DNA of 64,000 bases from Pedobacter cryoconitis. Its GTDB lineage: Bacteria; Bacteroidota; Bacteroidia; Sphingobacteriales; Sphingobacteriaceae. The stretch covers positions 1 to 64,000 of the forward strand of contig NZ_JACHCG010000005.1 of NCBI RefSeq assembly GCF_014200595.1, in the 5' to 3' direction. Made by a program: the position numbers and the translations under genes. Positions 45,972 to 53,945 of this stretch are shown here, piece after piece (positions within the stretch are counted from its first letter, which is position 1; each line of letters begins with the position of its first letter). The notes under the pieces are model-generated. The model did no database searches, was not told the origin of the DNA, and saw only the letters and a program-made list of their open reading frames with translations.

Positions 45972-46380
45972 TTTAGACAAGCTATCAGGAAAACCCTGAG
46001 ATATAACCTGCACTTACATTTTTAGACAGGACTTTTAGCAGAATTATTAGGACAAGATTTAAATGTACCTCTTATTATACTTTTAGACGGAACTTTTAGG
46101 ACAAAATTCAGATATACCTTTTCTTATACTTTTAGACAGGACTTTTAGCAAAATCTTCAGGACAAAATTCAGATATACCTTTTCTTATGCTTTTAGACGG
46201 GACTTTTAGCAAAATCTTTAGGATAAAATTCAGATATACCTTTTCTTATACTTTTAGACAAGGCTTTTAGCAAAATCTTCAGGACAAAATTCAGATGTGC
46301 ATTTTCTTATACTTTTAGACGGGGCTTTTAGCAAAATCTTCAGGACAAAATTCAGATGTACTTCTTCTTGTACTTTTAGA
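45972..46380. repeat. 61-bp tandem repeat array, six clear copies plus degenerate ends
   Basis: Units open with TTTAGAC at 45972, 46021, 46082, 46131, 46192, 46253, 46314 and 46375 (partial). The spacings are 49, 61, 49, 61, 61, 61 and 61. The 49-base units lack 12 internal bases. A typical unit continues with GGACTTTTAGCAAAATCTTC and later AGGACAAAATTCAGATATAC and TTTTCTTAT. The first unit is strongly diverged; the last four are nearly identical. The length is not a multiple of three and stops occur in every frame, so the array is non-coding. Confidence 0.9.
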
Positions 46381-46576
46381 GAATCTTTTTCGAAGAAATG
46401 ACAAGGAATTATATTTAACTTGCGTTGTTATGCTTAGTAAAGCCTCCTTTTCTTCGCAAAAGCGTAACTAAGTAAGTTGTTTAGCCTTCGGTCGCATCCG
46501 GGGCTTTTTTGTTTCTAATGATTAATTTTAAACACAGCTTAATATGATGTGTTTTCAGAAAATACTTTGGGCTTTA

Positions 46577-46912
46577 TTACCAGATGTAAGTGTTTAATCT
46601 TTCTTCGAGTTGTGCGAGTTCTGCGCGAATGTCAACAGTGATTTCTATGGAGTGACAGTATTCGTCATCGTCCAGGACATGCTTTAGTGCGGCTATTCCA
46701 AGTTTAAGGTCGTCTTTAAGTTCCTCGGTTGGCCATATGTAAATACGGCCGAATTGTACGAGGCAAAATGCGGCAGCCCTGAGTATTTCTGTATTGTCTT
46801 TATGTTCTTCTGACAGGGTTTTCCGGACGTGAGCTGCCAGACCTGTTTTTTTCATCATTACGCCGTACCAATCGGCGGCACGGTCATTATCCCATGGTTG
46901 ATCTCCCCACAT
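46577..46912 (-). CDS. DUF4259-like protein, 111 aa
   Basis: Small cytosolic protein with the DUF4259-type opening (WGDQPWDNDRAADWYGVM) followed by helices (TEILRAAAFCLVQFGRIY, ELKDDLKLGIAALKHVLDDD). Family members are often found near toxin-immunity or signalling genes but have no proven function. It is a single gene, divergent from the NUDIX gene, with no visible operon partner. Confidence 0.65.
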   Translation of the reverse strand: MWGDQPWDNDRAADWYGVMMKKTGLAAHVRKTLSEEHKDNTEILRAAAFCLVQFGRIYIWPTEELKDDLKLGIAALKHVLDDDEYCHSIEITVDIRAELAQLEERLNTYIW

Positions 46913-47029
46913 ATGATTGATTGTTTAGTTGATTATTGGTAAAACAGTTGAGTTTGCAAATTGTTAGGGGATTTTAGGGTTTAGGTTCACGGTTAGGTAT
47001 ACTTTTTAGAAATTTTGTAACTTGCGGAC

Positions 47030-47584
47030 ATGGAAGATCACAATCCCTGGACTATTCTGGATAGCCAAAAGATTTATGAGAATAATTGGATTGGGGTCAC
47101 GGAACATCAGGTTCTTAATCCTTCTGGTGGAAAGGGCATTTATGGGGAAGTCCATTTCAGGAATTATGCAATCGGTATTTTACCGCTGGATCAGGACATG
47201 AATACGTGGCTTGTGGGGCAGTACCGTTTTCCGATCAAGGCTTATAGCTGGGAGATTCCGGAAGGGGGTGGCCCACTGGGGTTAGCACCGCTGGATAGTG
47301 CCAAGCGTGAGTTACAGGAGGAAACGGGTTTGATTGCTACGGAATGGATGGAAGTGCAAAGGATGCATTTATCAAATTCGGTGAGCAATGAGCTGGCCAT
47401 AATTTATATTGCAAGGGGCCTGACCATGGGGGAAGCCGAACCGGAAGAGACGGAGGAGCTTGTTTTACGAAAGTTACCGTTTGAGGAAGCTTATCAAATG
47501 GCTATGGATGGGAGAATTACTGATAGCATGAGCGTTGCAGCTTTGTTGAAAACCAAAATATTATTACTCGAAGGCAAACTATAG
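47030..47584 (+). CDS. NUDIX hydrolase, ADP-ribose pyrophosphatase-like
   Basis: A 184-aa hydrolase of nucleoside diphosphates linked to other groups. The NUDIX helix is AKRELQEETGL with Arg93, Glu94, Glu97 and Glu98. The glycine loop EIPEGGGPLGLAPLDS precedes it; the outlying Glu of the Gx5Ex7REUxEExGU consensus is Leu85, a variant that does not remove the metal-binding Glu pair. The N-terminal beta domain resembles ADP-ribose pyrophosphatases (GEVHFRNYAIGILPLDQD). The acyltransferase gene follows 6 bases later. Confidence 0.85.
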   Translation: MEDHNPWTILDSQKIYENNWIGVTEHQVLNPSGGKGIYGEVHFRNYAIGILPLDQDMNTWLVGQYRFPIKAYSWEIPEGGGPLGLAPLDSAKRELQEETGLIATEWMEVQRMHLSNSVSNELAIIYIARGLTMGEAEPEETEELVLRKLPFEEAYQMAMDGRITDSMSVAALLKTKILLLEGKL

Positions 47585-47590
47585 AATTAT

Positions 47591-48325
47591 ATGAACAAAT
47601 TTCTGGGATATATACTGACTCCCGTATTTTACCTCTTCTTTTTCCTGACACTGATTGTTTTTCAGCCTATTCAATGGGTATGCTTCCGCCTTTTTGGTTA
47701 TAAAGCGCATAAAGTGTCGGTTGATTACCTGAATTTTTTCCTTACTTATTGCCAGGTGTTTTTAGGCAATTCAATCACGTTTGTGAATCAACAGGATCTG
47801 CCAGCTGACAGACCAATTATTTTTGTGGCCAATCACCAGAGTATGTATGATATTCCCGGGATTATCTGGTTTTTGAAGAAGCACCATGTGAAGTTTATTT
47901 CCAAGATTGAACTGACTAAGGGCATTCCTTCGATTTCTTTTAATCTAAAGTACGGGGGTGGGGCAAATATTAATCGCAAGGATAGTAAACAGGCCGTTTC
48001 TGAGATCATTAAGCTCGGCAGAAGAATGAAGGAAAACAATTGGTCAGCAATGATCTTTGCGGAGGGTACAAGGGCTAAGGATGGCTTGATGAAGCCTTTT
48101 CATGTTGGGGGGATTGCCACTTTATTGAAGGCGGCTCCTGATTCGCTTATTGTGCCGATCGCAATTGAAAATTCATGGAAGATTGTACAGTATGGGGCTT
48201 TTCCGCTAAGTTGCGGAGAAAAGATCAGATGGACTGTTCTTCCACCTGTTCCAACTGAAGGACTAAACCCGGAAGAATTAACACTGGCAGCCGAACAGGC
48301 GATCAGAAAGTTTCTGAATCAATAA
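47591..48325 (+). CDS. plsC: 1-acyl-sn-glycerol-3-phosphate acyltransferase
   Basis: A 244-aa membrane-bound acyltransferase making phosphatidic acid from lysophosphatidic acid. N-terminal membrane segment (residues 7-30). Catalytic NHQSMYD (His82, Asp87), substrate motif GGGANINRKDS (the FPEG-type region follows as FAEGTRAKDG), and a late VPIAIENSW block. It probably acts at the inner membrane. It is the second gene of a pair with the NUDIX hydrolase. Confidence 0.9.
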   Translation: MNKFLGYILTPVFYLFFFLTLIVFQPIQWVCFRLFGYKAHKVSVDYLNFFLTYCQVFLGNSITFVNQQDLPADRPIIFVANHQSMYDIPGIIWFLKKHHVKFISKIELTKGIPSISFNLKYGGGANINRKDSKQAVSEIIKLGRRMKENNWSAMIFAEGTRAKDGLMKPFHVGGIATLLKAAPDSLIVPIAIENSWKIVQYGAFPLSCGEKIRWTVLPPVPTEGLNPEELTLAAEQAIRKFLNQ

Positions 48326-48357
48326 TCCGGCTGTTAATCAATAATCTGAGGTGTCTC

Positions 48358-49107
48358 CTAGATATTTTTATTCTCTATTCGTTTAAAAAATTCATCACGA
48401 TAGGTGTCTCCTATAGGGATAATCTTTCCGCAGATGGTTATCCGGCTGCGTTCTATGCTTTCAATCTTATCGAGCGCAATGATATAGGATTTATGTACCC
48501 TGATAAACTGATTGGATGGCAGGGTTTCTTCCATTTTCTTCATGTTCTGTAGGGTGATCACTCTTTCATTTTTTGTGAAAATAGAAATGTAGTCTTTCAA
48601 TCCTTCGATGTAAAGGATATCGCTGAGCTCAATTTTCTGAATTTTATGCTCGGTCTTCACAAAGATAAAATCCTGAACGGGCTGAATTGCCGCTGCCACG
48701 GGAGCCGCCATCGGTGCTGGTGCGGGAACAGCTACTGTTTCAGCATTATTTTTGTGCTGGTTATGAACTTTTTCTACAGCTTTATAAAAACGATCAAAGG
48801 CAATAGGCTTCAGCAAATAGTCAGATACGTTTAAATCATAACTCTCGAGTGCATATTGCGAGTAAGCGGTTGTCAGGATGTATTTAGCTTTGTTGTTGGC
48901 AATTTTAAGAAATTGTATACCCGTCAGATCAGGCATCTGAATATCCAGAAATACCAGGTCTATTCCACCCGCCTGTACAAGCTGTAAAGCCTCAATGGCA
49001 TTCTCAGTTCTTGTCACCAGCTCCAGAAAGGGCACTTTTGAGACGTAATCCTCAATGATATCAAGCGCTAAAGGCTCATCATCTACAGCTATACATTTTA
49101 GTGTCAT
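48358..49107 (-). CDS. LytTR-family response regulator
   Basis: A 249-aa regulator with an N-terminal receiver (Asp55 in LVFLDIQMPDLTG, acidic pair Asp9-Asp10, conserved Lys in LLKPIAF), a linker rich in Ala/Pro (VPAPAPMAAPVAA) and a C-terminal LytTR DNA-binding domain (KIELSDILYIEGLKDYISIF, FIRVHKSYIIALDKIESIER). It lies 18 bases downstream of its kinase gene on the same strand, a standard Bacteroidota LytS/LytR-type pair. Targets unknown. Confidence 0.93.
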   Translation of the reverse strand: MTLKCIAVDDEPLALDIIEDYVSKVPFLELVTRTENAIEALQLVQAGGIDLVFLDIQMPDLTGIQFLKIANNKAKYILTTAYSQYALESYDLNVSDYLLKPIAFDRFYKAVEKVHNQHKNNAETVAVPAPAPMAAPVAAAIQPVQDFIFVKTEHKIQKIELSDILYIEGLKDYISIFTKNERVITLQNMKKMEETLPSNQFIRVHKSYIIALDKIESIERSRITICGKIIPIGDTYRDEFFKRIENKNI

Positions 49108-49125
49108 TGTAATAATTTTATCTTT

Positions 49126-50151
49126 TTATATGTCAAGCATCAACTCACTGGTATAGTGGGTAGCCGAATTTACGATATTTAACTTATACCTTTCCGGATA
49201 AAGTAATTGTAAGCGGCGCTCCACATTATTCAGCCCCACTCCTCCTACTTCATCTTTATTGCCATTACTTTTCTTGTTCGTAATACTGAAGTGCAATATT
49301 TTCTGATTTGCAATGATATTAATACGGATAGGGTCTTTCGGATCGTTCGCCACCCCGTGTTTGAAAGCGTTTTCCACGAAGGAAATCAAGATTAAAGGAA
49401 TAATCTGCTGATCATCGATTTCTCCATTCAGGGTCATCTCCACGGATGCACCATTTTTAAATCTTAGTTTCTGAAGCTCAATATAACTTTGTACATATTC
49501 AATCTCTTTACTCAAAGCTACCCAGCTGTCGTTACTTTCATAGATCATATAACGCATAATTTCCGCCAGCTTTAAAATAGCATCAGCCGTTTTATCAGAT
49601 TTCTGATAGGCCAGTGAATAGATATTATTTAAAGAATTGAACAGGAAATGAGGATTAAGCTGCGACTTTAAGAATTGTAATTCCATGTCTTTCCGCTCTG
49701 TTTCCAGACTGCGCTGAATACGGATATTACTAAACCAGTCCAGCATAAACTTGATCAGACAACTGGAAATGATAAAGAATCCTGAGATAAATACCGAACT
49801 GATCATGTACAGGTTGAGGTCGGAGTGTGTGGTAACCCCGGTTTTACGATTCGTATGCTCCAGCATCACATCCCGGTAAAGTAAAGCAAGTCCCGTTTTT
49901 AAAAACATCATGACCACAATCAAGGCCACAATGGAAAGTACATAAATCCAGTACTTTTTGAGCAGCTGGGGGATAAGAAGCGTGTAGTTAATATAAAATA
50001 TAGAAATATTGATAATGGAAAAATAGCATATACTCACCAGAATGTACTCCTTGGTCATCTGCTCTCTATTGAGAAATATAACCAAAGCCATAATCAGGCC
50101 TAGAAATAGCCAGTAAACAGAATGTACAATCAGTGCTCTTTTATCCTTCAT
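49126..50151 (-). CDS. LytS-type sensor histidine kinase
   Basis: A 341-aa kinase with four transmembrane helices in residues 8-138 and no periplasmic sensor domain. The His_kinase motif has the phospho-acceptor His168 in LKSQLNPHFLFNSLNNIYSL. It ends in a HATPase domain with a FVENAFKHGVAND N-box and a GVGLNNVERRL G-box. It pairs with the LytTR regulator directly downstream. The signal may be membrane state or an intramembrane ligand. Confidence 0.93.
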   Translation of the reverse strand: MKDKRALIVHSVYWLFLGLIMALVIFLNREQMTKEYILVSICYFSIINISIFYINYTLLIPQLLKKYWIYVLSIVALIVVMMFLKTGLALLYRDVMLEHTNRKTGVTTHSDLNLYMISSVFISGFFIISSCLIKFMLDWFSNIRIQRSLETERKDMELQFLKSQLNPHFLFNSLNNIYSLAYQKSDKTADAILKLAEIMRYMIYESNDSWVALSKEIEYVQSYIELQKLRFKNGASVEMTLNGEIDDQQIIPLILISFVENAFKHGVANDPKDPIRINIIANQKILHFSITNKKSNGNKDEVGGVGLNNVERRLQLLYPERYKLNIVNSATHYTSELMLDI

Positions 50152-50389
50152 CAGAATTTATTGTTTAAACAGAAGCCAGCTTTAGTGGCCGCTCAAAGTA
50201 ATGAAAGTAACGTTTTTAAGCCATAGGTTTCGACGAACTGGCTTTTTTTTTCTACCAACGCCCGAAAATAGGATATTCCCGGCTTATTGGCAAAATAACC
50301 CGTTGATCTATAATTATATCCACTTGGTATAATACATTTTCACAAGATTAATTTTATAAGTCTATTTGTTTCATCAAAACGAAACAATT

Positions 50390-50671
50390 ATGAAAACAGC
50401 ATCTCTTCAATACACTGGCACTACTGTAAACAATAGCTTGTCTGTTTCATATCAATCAGAAATCAACACCTTAAATAATATAGTAAATAAAATAGCCTCT
50501 TATACCATGAAAAAGTTAACGAATGTCTCTCCTTTTATATTATTGTTGATTCCAGTTTTTGTCATGATGATTTTTGCCCTTACAGACCCTTCAAATATGA
50601 CCAGGGGTAGTGAAATTACTGCTAAAGCTGCAAATGAAATTGCAAAAATTACAGCTTACCAGGGAAGATAA
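50390..50671 (+). CDS. Small single-pass membrane protein, 93 aa
   Basis: Unknown function. Hydrophilic N-terminus (about 40 residues), one transmembrane helix (SPFILLLIPVFVMMIFAL) and a short charged tail. ATG 50390 is preferred to a TTG eight codons earlier. It is about 240 bases from the kinase gene in the opposite direction and 160 bases before the BlaI operator. Membrane topology is clear; anything more is a guess. Confidence 0.55.
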   Translation: MKTASLQYTGTTVNNSLSVSYQSEINTLNNIVNKIASYTMKKLTNVSPFILLLIPVFVMMIFALTDPSNMTRGSEITAKAANEIAKITAYQGR

Positions 50672-50760
50672 TCCTGCCCTTTTCTCAAGAATTTAGTTTT
50701 TAGTTAATAGTTAAAAAAATGGTGATTGGATGGTCACTATTTTTTTTGCTTTTATTCTTT

Positions 50761-50809
50761 GAAACTAAAATATTAGTTCATACATTTATATAACTAATAT
50801 TTTAGTTTC
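50761..50809. promoter_or_regulatory. BlaI-type operator: two inverted half-sites
   Basis: An 18-bp element at 50761-50778 (GAAACTAAAATATTAGTT) is the exact reverse complement of 50792-50809, with a 13-base spacer. Each half is itself an ACTAA-N4-TTAGT dyad, so there are two adjacent dimer sites. This lies 27 bases before the blaI-like start and fits autoregulation by the repressor encoded next. Confidence 0.85.
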
Positions 50810-50835
50810 AACCTAACCAATAGAATATAAGCCAT

Positions 50836-51213
50836 ATGGAAATTAAAGATCTGACCAAAGCCGAAGAACAAATCATGCAGATTGTCTGGCAAATTGAGAA
50901 AGGGTTCGTCAAAGACGTGATGGATTTTCTACCAGAACCAAAACCAGCCTACAATACAGTATCTACTATTATCAGGATATTGGAAGTGAAAGGATTCATT
51001 GGACATGAAGCCTTTGGGAAATCACATCAGTATCACGCACTGGTATCGAAAGAAGATTATAAGCGCCACGCCACAGAGAAATTGCTCGGAGGTTACTTTG
51101 AAAACTCAGTAGAAAGCATGTTCTCCTTTTTTGTAAAGGAAGAAAAGATGGATGTAAGTGATGTGGATGAAATTCTTAAAATGATCAGCAAACTTAAAAA
51201 CAAAACGAAATGA
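50836..51213 (+). CDS. BlaI/MecI/CopY-family transcriptional repressor
   Basis: A 125-aa winged-helix repressor. N-terminal winged helix (LTKAEEQIMQIVWQIEKGFV, AYNTVSTIIRILEVKGFIGH) and a C-terminal dimerisation helix set (YFENSVESMFSFFVKEEKMD). It overlaps the M56 gene by 4 bases (ATGA), typical of blaI-blaR operons. In known systems the membrane protease is activated and inactivates the repressor. Here no beta-lactamase gene is near, so the regulon is unknown. Confidence 0.92.
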   Translation: MEIKDLTKAEEQIMQIVWQIEKGFVKDVMDFLPEPKPAYNTVSTIIRILEVKGFIGHEAFGKSHQYHALVSKEDYKRHATEKLLGGYFENSVESMFSFFVKEEKMDVSDVDEILKMISKLKNKTK

Positions 51214-53072
51214 CCTGGGCCCACTACCTCCTGCAAGTAAACATATACCTGGTTATATTTTACGCATTTTACAGCTTGCTACTGGCTAAAGAAACCTACT
51301 TTATACTCAACAGGATCTACCTGATTGGTTCGGGCACGCTTTCTCTGGTTATTCCATTTTTAAGACCAGAGTGGTTTGTCAGACAACCTGCCGCACAACA
51401 GCTTAAAATCAGCATAGAAGGACTCACGATGATGGCTCAGGGAAACGTATCAGCCGATCAGGGGCAACATTTCAACTTAATTGCTTTCCTGGTCTGGATT
51501 TACTTTACAGGTGTCCTGTTCTTCCTTTGCAAGTTTGGTTATCAACTGTTCGCAGTACAAAGACTCCTGAAAGGGAATTCAACAGGCATGGCCTTTTCAT
51601 TCTTTAAACAAAAAGTGATAGACCCTGCACTTCCCGGACTAAACACCATTCAAAAACATGAAGAAATTCATATTCGCCAGCTCCATAGCTTCGATGTCTT
51701 ATTGTTCGAACTTATAGGCGCATTGGTTTGGTTCAACCCTATTATTTATGCTTATAAAACCACAGTAAAACATATTCATGAATACCTGGCCGATGAAGAA
51801 GCCGCCCGTTTCCAAGGGGACAAAGAAAGCTATGCCCTGCTGATTTTAAGTCAGGCAATGGGAGTTGACCAGCACGTATTAACCAATAGTTTTTTCAATA
51901 AATCAATGCTTAAAAAACGAATTATTATGCTAAATAAACAACGCTCTACCAAAACAGCAATATTAAAATATGGTCTGTTTTTACCCCTGTTCGCGCTTAC
52001 TTTATTATTCTCCTCAGCGGCGATCAGTAAAAATGAAGACCTGAAAATTGTTGCTGAAAAGATAGAAGCTCCGATTTCAACTCCAGAATCCATTATTACA
52101 GCCTTAACCCTCAGTAATACGAACAATATAGGCAAACAGCAAACCAACGAATGGACTTTACTTTACAGTTATTTAGCTAAAAGCATTAAATACCCTGCTA
52201 TAGCTTATCAGCGCCAGCTGCAAGGGAATGTTCATATTAACTTTACACTACAAAATGGCGAGCTTAAAAACATCGGTGCAGGCACGCAGCTGGGCTCAGG
52301 ATGTGACGCAGAAGTGATCAGGGTCATTTCAGCATTTGAGGGCTTTAAATCGATGGACAATGGCAAATATAGCCTTACGGTGGCCTTTCGTCTCCAAGGA
52401 GCAAATACACCTTTAGAGAACAAAGATACTAAGCCGCTGAAAGGATATACTGCTTTAAATTTAATCACAATCACCGGCGCATCTGCCAAAAATGAACAAA
52501 CAGCCGAGGTTAAAGAAGAGCCTGTTTATGATTATGCCGCACTCACAACTCCACCATCTTTTCCAGGTGGAATGGCCAATTTTTATACGTTCATCGCCAA
52601 GAGTGTTAAGTATCCGGAAGAAGCGCTTAAGAACAATGTCCAGGGTAAGGTATTCCTTTCTTATATTGTAGAAATAGACGGACGGCTTACGGATATTAAA
52701 GTAATCCGGGCGCTGGGATCAGGATTGGATGAAGAAGCAGTCAGAGTGTTGAAATCATCACCTAAATGGGTTCCTGGCTATAATGGTAAAAATCCTGTAC
52801 GCGTTCAATATAGTCTGCCGATCGGCTTTACCTTAAGTAATGAAAAAGTTAAAAAAGAAGAAGGACAAAAGCAAATTGGAAGTATTGATATTACTCCAAA
52901 GCCAATTTATGTGGTGGATGGCAAACGTTTGACCGACCAGGCAGAAATCAAAAATGTCAACCCTAATGACATTGAAAGCATGAATGTCCTAAAAGGCGAG
53001 GAAGCGCTGAAACAATATGGCGAGGCGGCAAAAAATGGAGTAGTTGTGATTACCACCAAAAAGAAAGGATAA
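51210..53072 (+). CDS. BlaR1-like M56 metallopeptidase with TonB-like and plug-like C-terminal domains
   Basis: A 620-aa membrane protease. Four transmembrane helices (about 7-26, 38-52, 90-110 and 255-275) surround the zinc motif HEEIH (150-154) with a further Glu-rich segment HEYLADEEA. The periplasmic part carries a weak TonB-C repeat (about 315-395) and a clear one at 440-530 (KYPEEALKNNVQGKVFLSYI). The last 65 residues resemble a TonB-receptor plug tail (YVVDGKRLTDQAEIKNV, GEAAKNGVVVITTKKKG). It probably cleaves or controls the BlaI partner. No penicillin-binding sensor domain is present. Confidence 0.88.
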   Translation: MTWAHYLLQVNIYLVIFYAFYSLLLAKETYFILNRIYLIGSGTLSLVIPFLRPEWFVRQPAAQQLKISIEGLTMMAQGNVSADQGQHFNLIAFLVWIYFTGVLFFLCKFGYQLFAVQRLLKGNSTGMAFSFFKQKVIDPALPGLNTIQKHEEIHIRQLHSFDVLLFELIGALVWFNPIIYAYKTTVKHIHEYLADEEAARFQGDKESYALLILSQAMGVDQHVLTNSFFNKSMLKKRIIMLNKQRSTKTAILKYGLFLPLFALTLLFSSAAISKNEDLKIVAEKIEAPISTPESIITALTLSNTNNIGKQQTNEWTLLYSYLAKSIKYPAIAYQRQLQGNVHINFTLQNGELKNIGAGTQLGSGCDAEVIRVISAFEGFKSMDNGKYSLTVAFRLQGANTPLENKDTKPLKGYTALNLITITGASAKNEQTAEVKEEPVYDYAALTTPPSFPGGMANFYTFIAKSVKYPEEALKNNVQGKVFLSYIVEIDGRLTDIKVIRALGSGLDEEAVRVLKSSPKWVPGYNGKNPVRVQYSLPIGFTLSNEKVKKEEGQKQIGSIDITPKPIYVVDGKRLTDQAEIKNVNPNDIESMNVLKGEEALKQYGEAAKNGVVVITTKKKG

Positions 53073-53134
53073 AAAACAAGGATTTAACACAAAACCCCTG
53101 CCATCATAGCCGGGGTTCTGTGTTAAATCCTTGT
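53071..53134 (-). terminator. Terminator for the sdh operon
   Basis: Long hairpin with a 16-bp perfect stem ACAAGGATTTAACACA (53076-53091) and 53119-53134, plus an inner 6-bp stem AACCCC/GGGGTT. The poly-A on the left is a T-run on the minus strand, so it ends sdhB. It sits at the end of the convergent M56 gene. Confidence 0.85.
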
Positions 53135-53151
53135 CTCGTTGTCTAAATCTA

Positions 53152-53922
53152 TTAAACTTCTTCCTCAGAAACAAATTTTGCGGAATAAAAGTCTCTGTTC
53201 ATTCTCGCAATATTCTCTAAAGAAATTCCTTTAGGGCATTCAGCCTCACAAGCACCGGTATTGGTACAGTTACCAAATCCTTCAGCATCCATCTGTGCAA
53301 CCATACTCTGTACACGACGGTAACGTTCTGGCTGACCCTGAGGCAATAACGCCAATTGTGAAATCTTAGCTGAAGTAAATAACATCGCAGATGCATTTTT
53401 ACAAGTAGCTACACAAGCACCGCAACCAATACAAGCCGCAGCCTCGAAAGATAAATCTGCCTGGAACTTAGGGATCGGCAATGCATTCGCATCTTGCGCA
53501 TTACCCGTATTTACTGAAATAAACCCTCCTGCTGCAATAATTCTATCGAATGCAGTACGATCTACCGTTAAATCTTTAATCACTGGAAAAGCCTTCGCTC
53601 TCCATGGTTCTACCACAATGGTATCGCCATCTTTGAAAGAACGCATGTGCAATTGACAGGTAGTAATACCTTCTTTTGGTCCATGTGGTCTTCCGTTAAT
53701 ATACATTGAACATGCACCGCAAATACCTTCTCTGCAATCATGGTCGAAAACTACCGGCTCTTCACCCTTATTAATTAGCTGCTCATTTAAAACGTCGAAC
53801 ATTTCTAAGAAAGACATATCAGGAGAAATTTCTGATATTTTGTAGTCTACCAAATTACCTTTGGCTTTGTTATTCTTCTGACGCCAGATTTTCAGCGTTA
53901 AATTCATATTTCCTGTACTCAT
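53152..53922 (-). CDS. sdhB: Succinate dehydrogenase/fumarate reductase iron-sulfur subunit
   Basis: A 256-aa electron-transfer subunit. [2Fe-2S] motif [12 protein letters not shown], then [11 protein letters not shown] and [14 protein letters not shown] for the 4Fe-4S and 3Fe-4S clusters. It passes electrons from the FAD subunit to the membrane cytochrome. Last gene of the minus-strand order sdhC-sdhA-sdhB; 23 bases separate it from sdhA. Confidence 0.97.
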   Translation of the reverse strand: MSTGNMNLTLKIWRQKNNKAKGNLVDYKISEISPDMSFLEMFDVLNEQLINKGEEPVVFDHDCREGICGACSMYINGRPHGPKEGITTCQLHMRSFKDGDTIVVEPWRAKAFPVIKDLTVDRTAFDRIIAAGGFISVNTGNAQDANALPIPKFQADLSFEAAACIGCGACVATCKNASAMLFTSAKISQLALLPQGQPERYRRVQSMVAQMDAEGFGNCTNTGACEAECPKGISLENIARMNRDFYSAKFVSEEEV

Positions 53923-53945
53923 GGTATTGAGATTTTAGTACTAGA

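Larger units (their letters stand above)
45755..46576. other. 822-base gene-free interval with terminator and repeat array
   Basis: No protein-coding frame is supported. It holds a large hairpin just after the receptor gene, the 61-bp tandem array (45972-46380) and, at 46381-46576, unrelated AT-rich sequence with a GC-rich hairpin-like segment near 46481-46512 followed by a T-run. That segment could terminate a plus-strand transcript crossing the repeats. Confidence 0.6.

Noticed and set aside
45972..46380. CRISPR array
   Set aside because: The full 61-base unit including the would-be spacer is conserved between copies, and no cas gene is nearby; it is a plain tandem repeat.
46481..46512. 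Strong intrinsic terminator
   Set aside because: The GC-rich segment before the T-run pairs only imperfectly, so it is mentioned in the interval entry and not listed as a feature.
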